The translations under genes and the position numbers were made by a program. Positions 19,816-29,519 of a DNA stretch of 34,548 nt are shown piece by piece (position 1 is the first letter of the stretch; each line of letters starts with the position of its first letter). The notes under the pieces were generated by a model, which searched no databases, was not told the DNA's origin, and saw nothing but the letters and a program-made list of their open reading frames with translations. The stretch is taken from positions 1 through 34,548 of the forward strand of contig JAMPIQ010000022.1 in the NCBI GenBank assembly GCA_024699855.1, in the 5' to 3' direction. The stretch comes from Aphelenchoides besseyi. Taxonomy: Eukaryota > Nematoda > Chromadorea > Rhabditida > Aphelenchoididae.

Positions 19816-20271
19816 ATGGCCTTGACGGACGATATCATGCTGCTGGGGCAAGTGCCGTTATTTGCGGGGTTCAGCGATGACCAGTTGCGGCTTATCGCCT
19901 TCGGTGCGGAGCGCCGCCGTGTATCGGCCGGACAGACATTGTTTCGGGAACACTCGCCGGCCGAATGCGCTTTTGCGGTGACGGCTGGCCATTTCGAGCT
20001 TTTCACGGCAGGGCGGGATGGCAAGCCCGTGCTGCAGGCGACGCCGGGCAAGGGGGCGCTGCTTTCGGAGCTTGCGCTTTTCACGCTCTGCGAACGGAAG
20101 TTTACTGCCGTGGCAGTGGAGGATTCCGAAGTCATCCGCATAACGCGCATCCTCTTCCACCGGCTGGTGGAGGAGTTTCCGGAGGTTGCCGATATCGTGT
20201 CGGCGCGTATTCGCGACAATATCGCGTCGCTGGCGGCAGGGGCGGCTCGTTTGCAGAACCGCTTCGTCTGA
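19816..20271 (+). CDS. Stand-alone cyclic-nucleotide-binding domain protein
   Basis: A 151-residue protein consisting of one cNMP-binding fold (about residues 8-125) without a DNA-binding helix-turn-helix. MLLGQVPLFAGFSDDQLRLIAFGA is the usual N-terminal helix; ECAFAVTAGHFELFTAGRDG and GKGALLSELALFTLCERKF form the beta-roll and phosphate-binding cassette. The Glu in SELALF and Arg in ERKFTAVA occupy the positions of the cassette's cyclic-nucleotide contacts, but the FGE is replaced by LSE, so binding is likely yet not assured. It ends in a helix (VADIVSARIRDNI). It is 147 bases downstream of the CenR-like gene on the same strand. Function beyond sensing cannot be stated. Confidence 0.88.
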   Translation: MALTDDIMLLGQVPLFAGFSDDQLRLIAFGAERRRVSAGQTLFREHSPAECAFAVTAGHFELFTAGRDGKPVLQATPGKGALLSELALFTLCERKFTAVAVEDSEVIRITRILFHRLVEEFPEVADIVSARIRDNIASLAAGAARLQNRFV

Positions 20272-20291
20272 CGCCAGACAATTCAGCCTGT

Positions 20292-21095
20292 TCAGAATCG
20301 GAAATGGGCGGTGACGGGAACATGGTCGGATGGCCGGTTCCAGCCGCGGGCCTCGCGCAATATGTCGATTTTTTCGAGCGAGGAACCGAGATCCTGCGAA
20401 GACCAGATGTGGTCGAGGCGGCGGCCGCGATCAGCCGCTTCCCAGTCCTTGGCGCGGTAGCTCCACCAGGTATAGATCTTTTCTGTCTCCGGCACGTTCA
20501 GGCGCATCAGATCGAGCCAGTTGCCCTTTTTCATGATGTCGAGCATGCCTTCGGTTTCGACGGGCGTATGGCTGACGATCTTCAGAAGCTGCTTGTGCGA
20601 CCAGACGTCATTTTCGAGCGGTGCGATGTTGAGATCGCCGACGAGAATGGACGAGGTGCCAGGCACGCCATCGGCGCGCAGCGCCTTCATTTCCTCGATA
20701 AAATCCAGCTTGTGGCCGAATTTCGGATTGATCGAGCGATCCGGCTCGTCCCCGCCTGCCGGCACATAAAAATTATGCAGTCGCACGCGGCGCGATCCGA
20801 CCTGGAAAATCGCGGAAATATGCCGCGCATCGCCGACGCCACAATAATCCTGCCGATGGTCTTCGATCAGCGGAATCTTCGAGGCGATGGCGACGCCGTG
20901 ATAGCCCTTCTGGCCATGGATGATGACATGCTCATAACCGAGCGCCTTCAGCGGCTTCATCGGAAACTCGCCATTCGGGCATTTCGTTTCCTGCAGGCAG
21001 AGAATGTCGGGTTTGTAACGTACCAGAAACTGCTCAACAATCGGCATTCTGAGCCTGACCGAGTTGATGTTCCAGGTGGTTATCGAAAACGACAT
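20292..21095 (-). CDS. xthA: Exodeoxyribonuclease III
   Basis: XthA is the Mg-dependent AP endonuclease and 3'-5' exonuclease of base excision repair. The 267-residue intact protein has all hallmarks of the exonuclease III/endonuclease-exonuclease-phosphatase fold: TWNINSVRLR (Asn9/Asn11), LCLQETKCP (Glu36), YHGVAIASK, LHNFYVPAGGDE with the catalytic Tyr, SILVGDLNIAPLENDVW with Asp and Asn, YTWWSYR, DRGRRLDHIW and the final PSDHVPVTAHF with the catalytic Asp-His pair. Start ATG 21095, stop at 20292. It is convergent with the cNMP gene (20 bases apart) and downstream of lolA on the minus strand, separated by a terminator. Confidence 0.96.
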   Translation of the reverse strand: MSFSITTWNINSVRLRMPIVEQFLVRYKPDILCLQETKCPNGEFPMKPLKALGYEHVIIHGQKGYHGVAIASKIPLIEDHRQDYCGVGDARHISAIFQVGSRRVRLHNFYVPAGGDEPDRSINPKFGHKLDFIEEMKALRADGVPGTSSILVGDLNIAPLENDVWSHKQLLKIVSHTPVETEGMLDIMKKGNWLDLMRLNVPETEKIYTWWSYRAKDWEAADRGRRLDHIWSSQDLGSSLEKIDILREARGWNRPSDHVPVTAHFRF

Positions 21096-21206
21096 GCATG
21101 TGCTCCGCTTTTACTGCCGCGAACCGCCTGGCTCGTGACATGTTTCCGGGGCGCAGGCTTATAACATTGCGACGAAAACGGGAATGTATTTTAGCGGTAA
21201 AATGAA

Positions 21207-21230
21207 AAAGGCGACCGCAGGGTCGCCTTT
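21207..21230 (-). terminator. Terminator after lolA
   Basis: On the minus strand AAAGGCGACC, loop CTGC-like, GGTCGCCTTTTT. It lies 28-51 bases after the lolA stop and separates lolA from xthA. Confidence 0.85.
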
Positions 21231-21257
21231 CCAAGAATTTCCTTGGGGCTTGAAGCC

Positions 21258-21934
21258 TCAGCCGCCTTTGCGGACTTCCTCGTAATTGATGTTGAAGACG
21301 CGTTCATCCAGGTTCACGCCGGTCTGGACGTTGAAGATCATGACGGTCGTGTCCTTGTTCTGGGCATCGGTCGTGGTCCATTGCCTCAGATCGAAGGTCT
21401 TCGGATCGAACATCAGGGTAATTGTGGAATCGCCGAAGACGCTCTTGTCGCCCAGCACGATGGTGGTCAGGTCCGATTCTTCCTTGACGTTGCGAACCTT
21501 CTGATTGCCGAGATCGATCTTGTCGGACAGAAGCAGGCTGAGCGGCGTCTTGGAAAGCGGATAAAGATCCCAGGTCTTGAGCTTCATATTGCCGATAACG
21601 ACGTTCTTGCCGTCGGCGATGACCCGCATGGGCGAGGGGTCTTCGTAGTTGAAGCGGAGTTTTGCCGGGGCGTTCGATGTAGAACTTGCCGCCGGTCTGT
21701 TCACCGCGCGGGCCGAACTGGACGAATTCCCCCATCATGGTTTTGACCGACGAGAAGTGATTGGCGATTTTCTGCGCCGTCGCCGTGTTGCCGGCCGCCT
21801 GGGCAAAGGCGTCAAGCGGCGACAGGCCGGCCATGATTGCGGCCATGGAAAATGCCGTCAGCACGCCACGACGCGTCACGCCGTTTTGCGTGTGTGTTTG
21901 CGTTGGCCGTTTCGCCGGTGGTGAGGTCGTTCAT
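21258..21934 (-). CDS. lolA: Outer-membrane lipoprotein carrier LolA (frame broken twice)
   Basis: LolA ferries lipoproteins through the periplasm to the outer membrane. ATG 21934 has an excellent SD (AAGGAGAA, six bases upstream). The N-terminus (MNDLTTGETANAN...) shifts frame near 21880 and continues TRRGVLTAFSMAAIMAGLSP, whose Thr-Arg-Arg pair before the hydrophobic stretch resembles a Tat signal, then LDAFAQA as the likely cleavage site. The mature part has HFSSVKTMMGEFVQFGPRGEQ, GKFYIERPGK, then (after an extra base near 21665) LRFNYEDPSPMRVIADGKNV, LYPLSKTPLSLLLSDKI and FDPKTFDLRQWTTTDAQNKD, typical of alphaproteobacterial LolA. It ends at TGA 21258. It is downstream of ftsK by ~100 bases. 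Confidence 0.9.
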
Positions 21935-22035
21935 TCTATTCTCCTTCATCGCAGCGATTGTCCGCATAAAAGGCGGCGGCTTCATGACGTTGAAAGCGTG
22001 TAATAACGCTTCTTCGCCCCGCTTGGTTGCGGACG

Positions 22036-24715
22036 TTACCGCTCGATGATGTCTGCTTCCGTCGGTACGAGTATTTCACGTTTTCCGGCGTGGTTGGCGG
22101 GGCCGATAATGCCCTCCTGCTCCATGCGCTCGATCAGCGAGGCGGCGCGGTTATAGCCGATGCCGAGACGCCGCTGCACATAAGAGGTGGAGGCTTTGCC
22201 ATCGCGAAGAACGACGGCCACGGCCTGATCGTAAGGGTCCTCGGAATCGGAGAAACTGCCGGCGCTGGCCGGGCCGCCGCCATTGCCTTCCTCGTCGTCT
22301 TCCTCGGTAATCGCTTCCAGATATTCCGGTGCGCCCTGTGTTTTCAGATAGGCGACGATCTCTTCCACCTCGTTGTCGGAAACGAAAGGACCGTGCACGC
22401 GCTGGATGCGTCCGCCGCCCGCCATATAGAGCATGTCGCCCATGCCGAGCAGCTGCTCGGCGCCCTGCTCTCCAAGGATGGTGCGGCTGTCGATCTTCGA
22501 CGTCACCTGGAAGGAGATGCGGGTCGGGAAGTTTGCCTTGATCGTGCCGGTGATGACGTCGACGGAGGGGCGCTGGGTCGCCATGATGACATGGATGCCG
22601 GCGGCGCGCGCCATCTGCGCCAGACGCTGCACCGCGCCTTCGATGTCCTTGCCGGCCACCATCATCAGGTCGGCCATTTCGTCGATGATGACGACGATAT
22701 AGGGCAGGGGCTTCAGATCGAACTCTTCCGTTTCGTAGATCGCCTCGCCCGTCTGGCGGTCGAAGCCGGTCTGTACCGTGCGGGTGAGTATCTCGCCCTT
22801 GTCGAGCGCCTGCTGCACGCGGCTGTTGAAGCCGTCGATATTGCGCACGCCGATCTTCGACATCTTCTTGTAGCGCTCTTCCATCTCGCGCACCGTCCAC
22901 TTCAGCGCCACGACGGCCTTTTTCGGATCGGTAACGACGGGAGAGAGCAGATGCGGAATGCCGTCATAGATCGACAGTTCGAGCATTTTCGGGTCGATCA
23001 TGATCAGCCGGCACTGTTCCGGCGACATGCGGTAAAGCAGCGACAGGATCATGGTGTTGATGGCGACCGACTTGCCCGAACCTGTGGTGCCGGCAACGAG
23101 CAGATGCGGCATCTTGGCGAGATCGGCGATGACCGGTTCGCCGCCGATGGTCTTGCCGAGAGCCATGGCGAGTTTGGCCTTGCTGTTTTCGAAATCGCGG
23201 CTGCCGATCAGTTCCCGCAGGAACACGGTTTCGCGCGTCTGGTTCGGCAGTTCGATGCCGATGGCATTGCGGCCGGGCACGACGGCGACACGGGCGGCGA
23301 TCGCGCTCATGGAGCGGGCGATGTCATCGGCAAGGCCGATGACGCGCGACGATTTGATGCCGGGTGCCGGTTCCAGTTCGTAGAGCGTGACGACCGGGCC
23401 GGGGCGGACATGAATGATCTCGCCCTTGACGCCGAAATCCTCGAGAACGCCTTCCAGAAGGCGGGCATTCTGTTCCAGCACTTCCTCGCTCAGCATATTG
23501 TCGCGCACGACATTCTTCGGCTCCGCCAGAAGGTGGACGGTGGGGAGCTGGAAACCGTCTGCGGCAATGAAAGAGGCCTGCGCTTCCCTTGCCACGCGCT
23601 CACTGGGCTTCGGGCGTGCGGAAGGGGCGGTTATTCTGGGCTGCCCGCGTCCCGGCGCCTGTCGGGCCGTGAATTTCTGGTCGGACTCGTCGTCGGAGAG
23701 AATGCCGTTCGGCAGCCGGCGTCCATCCGCGTCGAAGGTTTGTTCGTCATCCATGTCCTCGTCATGATCGAGGGCGATGGAGGGAGGTGACATCTGGCGA
23801 CGCGATGCGGCGCGTTCTTCGAAAGACGGCTCTGCGCGCTGGTCGAGGCGGTTGATCGCGGTCTTGAGGCGCGACGGTTCGTTCAGCGTGCCGAATTCAT
23901 ATTCGTTGAAGTCGTAAGGATGTTCGAATTCATCGTGCAGTGATTTCGACTTCAGGCCGAACAGGCGGCGCAGGCGCGCCTGGGTGATGTACCAGTAATG
24001 CGCCAGCGCGCCGAAGGCGAGCATATTGGCGAAGAAACCCTCGCCGTCGTCTTCATCATCCTCTTCGGCCTCACGGGCGGCGCGGGCCTTGCTGGTGGTG
24101 ACGGGAGCCGCTTCTTCGCGTTCCAGCTCGTCATCCAGACCGCCAACGACACCGGCGGCAAACAGCATCAGCCATGCGGCAGGCGCCGCGAATATCACGC
24201 CCAGTACCGTGGCAATCGTGCCGGTGGGGTAAGCGCCGATAAAAAGGGCGGGAAAACGAAGGATCATGTCACCGATGACGCCGCCGATGCCGTTCGGCAG
24301 CGGCCATGTCACGGGGGCCGGAAAACAGCCGAGCGAGGCGGCGCAGACGATGGCGCCTGCGACCCAGGCCACAAGGCGAACGGGTATGCGGTGGAATTTG
24401 CGGCCGGCGATCAGCGCGATCGCCCAGGCGATGACGGGCAGGAGCGAGATGATTGCGGAAAGCCCAAGGAACTACTGCATCACGATATCGGCGAAAATCG
24501 CACCGCCATAACCCAGAAGATTGGTAGGCTGGTTTCCTGTCGCGTAGGAGAGGCTCGGATCCGCGACATTCCATGTCGCGAGCGCGGCGATGCCCAGTGC
24601 AATCGTGGCCAGCAGAGCGAAACCGGCGAGAGCCATGATCTGACGCACGAAAAAACGCCGTCAACACGAAGCGCGTGTGACGACCATCGAATGTCGGAGA
24701 ATGCATTCTGCCCAT
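22036..24715 (-). CDS. ftsK: DNA translocase FtsK (frame broken in N-terminal region)
   Basis: FtsK anchors at the septum and pumps the chromosome termini for dif recombination during division. ATG 24715 gives [19 protein letters not shown]; extra bases near 24650 and 24472 shift the frame in the four-helix membrane domain; from 24372 to TAA 22036 it is open. After a low-complexity acidic linker comes the motor: [19 protein letters not shown], the Walker A loop GTTGSGKS near residue 545, Walker [11 protein letters not shown] near 675, [20 protein letters not shown], and the Leu-Gly-Gly-Asp-type [15 protein letters not shown]. The C-terminal gamma domain ([35 protein letters not shown]) reads KOPS-like signals. 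About 890 residues. Confidence 0.95.
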
Positions 24716-24856
24716 GTCCCTGAACCCGTCGTTTTATGGTTTCGGCAAGATCCGGCAGGAGACCTGATCCCGGATTGACAGGGAAAACTAACCGCTTGCT
24801 GGTTAATGTCGTGTTAACCATGCGGTTTTTTGAAGCGCTTCAGATTTACGGCAAAG

Positions 24857-24886
24857 AAAAAGGCCCGCCGGAGCGGGCCTTCTTTT
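24857..24886 (-). terminator. Terminator after amtB
   Basis: On the minus strand AGGCCCGC, loop TCCG, GCGGGCCT followed by TTTTCT. It begins about 42 bases after the amtB stop. Confidence 0.88.
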
Positions 24887-24922
24887 GGGAGAGGGGATGG
24901 AGAACCCCTTTTTTCCCGGATA

Positions 24923-26274
24923 TCAGGAGTGGTACGCGGCTTCGCCGTGGGTTGCGAGGTCGAGACCTTCGCGTTCGGCTTCGACCGGAACCCGCAGACC
25001 GACGATCACGTCGACGATCTTGTAGAGGATCGCGGAGACGATGGCGCACCAGACGATGGTGATGGCGACGGCGACGAACTGCGTCCAGACCTGCGAGGCG
25101 ATGGAGAAGTCTTCCTTGCCTGTGCCGCCAAGCAGCGGCGAGGTGAAGATGCCGGTGCCGAGAGCGCCGATGATGCCGCCGATACCGTGGACGCCGAAGA
25201 CGTCAGCCGTGTCGTCATAACCGAACTTGTTCTTCACTACGGAGACGAAGAAGTAGCAGATCGGCGAGACGATGAGGCCGAGAACGATGGCACCCATCGG
25301 GCCGACGGAGCCAGCGGCGGGCGTGACGGCGACGAGACCGGCGATCATGCCCGAAGCGGCGCCCAGCATGGAGGCCTTGCCGCGAGTGAAGCTTTCAACC
25401 AGCGACCAGGAAACGATGGCGGCTGCGGTTGCGAGGAAGGTGTTCATGGTTGCGAGAACCGCACCGCCCGATGCTTCGAGGTTGGAGCCGGCGTTGAAGC
25501 CGAACCAGCCGAACCACAGCATGGCTGCGCCGACCAGCGTCAGCGTCATCGAGTGGGGGGCCATCATGTCCTTGCCGAAGCCGGTACGCTTGCCGACCAT
25601 GATCGCGCCGATCAGGCCTGCGATACCGGCATTGATGTGAACCACGGTGCCGCCGGCGAAGTCGAGAGCGCCCATGCCGAAGATCAGGCCGTTTGCATCC
25701 CAGACCATGTGAGCGATCGGGAAATAGACGAAGGTGGCCCACAGGATGGTGAAGAGGATGACGGCGGAGAATTTGACGCGTTCTGCGAAGGCGCCGATGA
25801 TCAGCGCCGGCGTAATGGCCGCGAAGGTCATCTGGAAGGCGATGAAGGTGTATTCGTAGATCACGACGCCCTCAGAGAAGGTTGCCGAGGTGCTGTCAAG
25901 CGAAACGCCCGACAGAAACAGCTTGCCGAAACCGCCGAAATAAGGGCCGGTGCCGCCGCCAAAGGCGAAGGAGTAACCGTAGATTACCCAGACGAGCATC
26001 ATGACTGCGCCGACGACCGTGCACTGCATGAGAAACGGAGAGCATGTTCTTGGTGCGGACAAGACCGCCGTAAAACAGGGCGAGGCCCGGAATGATCATG
26101 AAAAGCACGAGGATCGTCGCGACATACATGAATGCGGTGTCGGCTTTTTCCGGAACGGGAGCGGCCGCGGCCACTGCCGGCGCTGCATCCTGGGCAAAGG
26201 CGATGGCCGGAGCCATCAGGGCCGCCGCTGCGGCGCCCAGCTTGCCGAGCGTTGAAAAACTTGTTGAGTTGCAT
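24923..26274 (-). CDS. amtB: Ammonium transporter AmtB (frame broken twice near N-terminus)
   Basis: AmtB conducts ammonium/ammonia across the inner membrane and is blocked by GlnK when nitrogen is ample. ATG 26274 starts a signal peptide (MQLNKF, frame shift near 26253, then APAIAFAQDAAPA). YVATILVLFMIIPGLALFYGGLVRTKNML is the first helix pair; after a second shift near 26036 the frame is open to TGA 24923. Pore residues: GGTVVHINAGIAGLIGA and FGVHGIGGIIGALGTG carry the twin His; AMLWFGWFGFNAGSN and ITPALIIGAFAERVKFS are signature loops. About 11 helices, ~450 residues. The last residues (AEREGLDLATHGEAAYHS) include the C-terminal tail contacted by GlnK. It is 29 bases downstream of glnK, the standard glnK-amtB operon. 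Confidence 0.95.
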
Positions 26275-26303
26275 AGCTAGAAAACTCCCCTGTCAGCCGT
26301 GCT

Positions 26304-26702
<399 letters not shown>

Positions 26703-26729
26703 TCAGTAACAGCGACTGCGGACATACAT

Positions 26730-26745
26730 TCAAAGGGCGTGCCAG
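26730..26745 (-). promoter_or_regulatory. Sigma-54 (RpoN) promoter for glnK-amtB
   Basis: On the minus strand CTGGCACGCCCTTTGA matches the -24/-12 pattern TGGCACG-N4-TTGC/A with full GG and a TTG in the second element (last base A for C). It lies 88 bases before the glnK start. This is the expected promoter type for glnK-amtB. Confidence 0.75.
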
Positions 26746-26865
26746 TTTTGAGTGTGTATCTAACGTATTGAAATATAAAACTTATATGAAGGGCGTCTGA
26801 AAAGGGGCATTTGTCGCCAAAATTTGCGTCTATTAAATGTGCGATTTTAAAAAAAAGCACATTAT

Positions 26866-27755
26866 TTAATCATTTGCCCTTTTGCGGATCAAACCCTCCT
26901 GCGCCACGGAGGCGACCAGTTCACCCTGTCTGGTGAAAATATTGCCACGGGTCAAACCGCGTGCGCCGGAAGCGCTGGGGCTGTCCTGTGTGTAGAGCAG
27001 CCAGTCATCCAGTCGGCAGGGGCGGTGGAACCACATGGCGTGGTCGAGGCTCGCCACCTGAATGGACGGATCGAAGATGGTCGTGCCATGGGCGTAGAGG
27101 GAGGTGTCGAGCAGGGTCATATCCGACAGATAAGCGAGAATGGCCGATTGCAGGCGCGGATCATCAGGCACATCGCCGACGGCGCGAACCCAGATATCCT
27201 GTTGCGGTTCGAGTTTTTCCCTGGAGATATAGTGGGTCAGCGATACCGGCCGTATCTCTATCGGCCGCTTGTTGCTCCAGTATTTGCGGATAGAGGCGGG
27301 CGCCTTGGCAAGAAAGGCCGCCTGCATCTGCTCTTCGCTCATCAGTTTTTCAGGCGGCGTCACGTCAGGCATTTTTGATCTGATGGTCGAAACCATCCTC
27401 GAAAATCTGAAACGACGCCGACATGGAAAAAATGGCCTTGCCATGCTGGATGGCGACCACCCGGCGTGTGCAGAAGCTCGCTCGCGCCGTCGCGGATGCG
27501 CTCCACCTGGTAGACGATAGGCACCAGCGGATCGCCGGGGCGCATGAAATAGGCATGCAGCGAATGCACGAAACGGTCGTTATCCACGGTTCTTTGCGCG
27601 GCGATCAGGGCCTGCGCGATGACCTGGCCGCCGAAAACCCGCTGCCAGCCGATCTGCGGGCTTTCGCCCCGGAACAGGTTCTCTTCCAGCTTCTCGAGAT
27701 CGAGTGTGGCGATGAGATTGGCCATCGGGTCTGACGTTTGCGAGGGATGCGACAT
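26866..27755 (-). CDS. tesB: Acyl-CoA thioesterase II (frame broken twice)
   Basis: TesB hydrolyses medium- and long-chain acyl-CoA to free fatty acid and CoA with a double hot-dog fold. On the minus strand from ATG 27755: DLEKLEENLFRGESPQIGWQ, RVFGGQVIAQALIAAQRTV (the GGQ motif), VHSLHAYFMRPGDPLVPIVY with the family's catalytic region, VERIRDGASF then TRRVVAIQHGKAIFSMSASF, and after a second break MPDVTPPEKL. The C-terminal hot dog has YLSDMTLLDTSLYAHG and VASLDHAMWFHRPCRLDDWL, with Asp and Thr/Gln positions of the TesB active site (SLDHAMWFH). Breaks near 27472 and 27376. About 295 residues. It is divergent from the monooxygenase gene, with 86 bases between. Confidence 0.93.
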
Positions 27756-27841
27756 TTTTTCGGCCTGCTCCGGCTGTAGGAAGACGTCACATGGTCTATA
27801 GTGCGCCGATGATGCGTGCACAAGATTCGAGGAGAAGCGCG

Positions 27842-29058
27842 ATGCTGGACGTAGTGGTGGCAGGCGGCGGATATGTCGGTCTTTCCGTTGCTGTCGCAAT
27901 CAAGCAGGCGGCCCGGCATCTTGATGTGCAGGTGGTTGAGGCCTCTCCCGAGGATGTCTGGTCGAAGGACGTTCGCGCTTCCGCCATTATTGCCGCAGCC
28001 ACCCGGATGCTCGATGTTTTCGGCATATGGAACGAGATCGAGCCGGAAGCGCAGCCGATACACAAGATGATCGTCACCGATTCGAAGACCGCCGATCCGG
28101 TGCGTCCCGTGTTCCTGACTTTCCGACGGCGCCGTGGAAGAAGGCAGGCCGTTTGCCCATATGGTTCCGAACGTCGCTCTGGTGGGCGCATTGCGAGGCC
28201 TGTGCGAGCGTCTTGGCATAAAAATCCGTCACGGTCTCAGTGTTTCCGATTTTACTGCGGGTCCGCAGTCGACGGCCATTTGCCTTTCCGACGGGTCGAC
28301 GCTCGAAGCGCGATTGCTGATTGCCTGTGACGGCGTTCGCTCCGCGCTCAGGGACATGGCCGGTATCAAGACCGTGCACTGGGCTTACGATCAGTCCGGT
28401 ATCGTGACGACCGTTGAGCATGAGCGGCCGCATGAGGGCTGCGCCGAAGAGCATTTCCTGCCATCCGGCCCCTTCGCCATCCTGCCGCTGAAGGGAAACC
28501 GCTCTTCGCTCGTCTGGACCGAACGCACGGCCGACGCCGACAGGCTGGTAGCTTCCGACGATCTGGTGTTCGAGGAAGAACTGGAGCGCCGGTTCGGTCA
28601 CAAGCTCGTCCTCTTCGTCCGGTCGGTCCCCGCCGCGCCTTCCCACTGGGTCTGACGCTGGCGCGTTCTTTCGTTGCGCCGCGTTTTGCGCTTGCGGGCG
28701 ATGCGGCCCACGGCATTCACCCGATTTCCGGGCAGGGCCTCAATCTTGGCTTCAAGGACGTGGCGGCTCTCGCCCGAAACCGTGGTCGAGGCCGACCGGC
28801 TCGGCCTCGATATCGGCTCACTCAACGTTCTGGAGCGTTACCAGTCCTGGCGGCGTTTTCGACACGTTGCGGATGGGCGTGACGACGGATGTGCTGAACC
28901 GGCTTTTCTCCAACGATATTGGCCCTATCCGTATCATGCGTGATTTCGGTCTCGGCGTGGTGGATCGTTTGCCGGGTCTCAAATCCTATTTCATCGGTCA
29001 GGCCGCCGGCACGACGGATGCGAATGCGCCGCGTCTGCTTGCCGGCGAGGCGCTCTGA
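27842..29058 (+). CDS. UbiH/UbiF-type FAD-dependent monooxygenase (frame broken about four times)
   Basis: A flavoprotein hydroxylase of the UbiH/Ubi6/VisC family, which adds hydroxyls to the ubiquinone ring; the exact ring position cannot be told. ATG 27842 has GAGGAG six bases upstream. [20 protein letters not shown] is the dinucleotide-binding GxGxx[22 protein letters not shown] is the second Ubi motif; [18 protein letters not shown] is the DG motif; [26 protein letters not shown] is the GD motif with its His-Pro; [26 protein letters not shown] is the C-terminal ubiquinone-hydroxylase region. Breaks near 28121, 28608, 28770 and 28858. About 404 residues, family-typical. It ends at TGA 29058 before the GANTC-rich gap. 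Confidence 0.9.
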
Positions 29059-29156
29059 TCCGACCCTTCGTGCATGTTTCGGATCGGCTTTTCCGGGATT
29101 GCCGCTTGACAGCCGATTCCGGGGATTTTTCTGCCCGGCCGCTTTACCGTAAAGCC

Positions 29157-29184
29157 GAATCCGGCCAAGGACTTATCCGGATTC
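29157..29184. repeat. Perfect inverted repeat GAATCCGG / CCGGATTC
   Basis: Eight-base arms with a 12-base spacer. Each arm contains a GANTC site, so CcrM methylation marks both arms. Confidence 0.7.
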
Positions 29185-29310
29185 ATAATCTGGTACGATC
29201 TGCGCCTTCGCCAACCAGATATTGCGGAGAACAAAAGCTGAATCCCATCGAGTCAGCGATTCGTATTCGATTCGTTCGCAGACTGTTCCGCAGCCGAATC
29301 GATTTCATTT

Positions 29311-29379
29311 TCGCCGGATTCTTTTTATTTGTTCAAATAGCTGAATCTGAACGGAAAAAATTCCGGCGACTGGTCGCCC
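29311..29379. repeat. Long imperfect inverted repeat in the GANTC region
   Basis: TCGCCGGATTCTTTTT (29311-29326) pairs with GAAAAAATTCCGGCGA (29364-29379) at 13 of 16 positions; the outer eight are perfect. The loop contains the small hairpin ATTTG-TT-CAAAT. It overlaps the GANTC sites at 29317 and 29343. Confidence 0.55.
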
Positions 29380-29519
29380 TGCGCCACTTTGCGGGTGAGG
29401 CCTATTGCCTTTGTCGGCGGGCGTTGCCATGTGTGGTGCGTGCGGCCCGCATCAGCAATGCTGGGCGCACGGCAAGCAGATGAAGTCGATTCGCGGATAG
29501 TACGTTGAATTTTCGCCCC

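Larger units (their letters stand above)
29059..29519. other. GANTC-rich, inverted-repeat-rich intergenic region
   Basis: A 461-base gap between the monooxygenase and helicase genes with no convincing gene. It holds eleven GANTC sites (29115, 29157, 29180, 29240, 29250, 29258, 29269, 29296, 29317, 29343, 29488), ten of them within 233 bases; about one is expected by chance. It also has GAATCCGG/CCGGATTC (29157-29184), TCGCCGGA/TCCGGCGA (29311-29379), GGCGAC-TG-GTCGCC (29375-29388) and a three-way-junction-like fold (29436-29470). GANTC is the CcrM methylation site of Alphaproteobacteria. A regulatory, replication-linked or RNA role is inference. Confidence 0.6.

Noticed and set aside
22027..23790. 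587-codon plus-strand ORF inside ftsK
   Set aside because: Antisense to the FtsK motor domain; no domain features, typical mirror composition.
24830..26095. 421-codon plus-strand ORF inside amtB
   Set aside because: Antisense to AmtB, extremely Asp/Gly/His-rich and without any family pattern.
29070..29483. 137-codon ORF in the GANTC-rich gap
   Set aside because: No SD, no known domain, and irregular composition; the region is better explained as non-coding.
29059..29519. Chromosomal origin of replication
   Set aside because: GANTC density is suggestive, but I saw no cluster of DnaA boxes and no hemE/dnaA-like neighbours, so the call is not supported.
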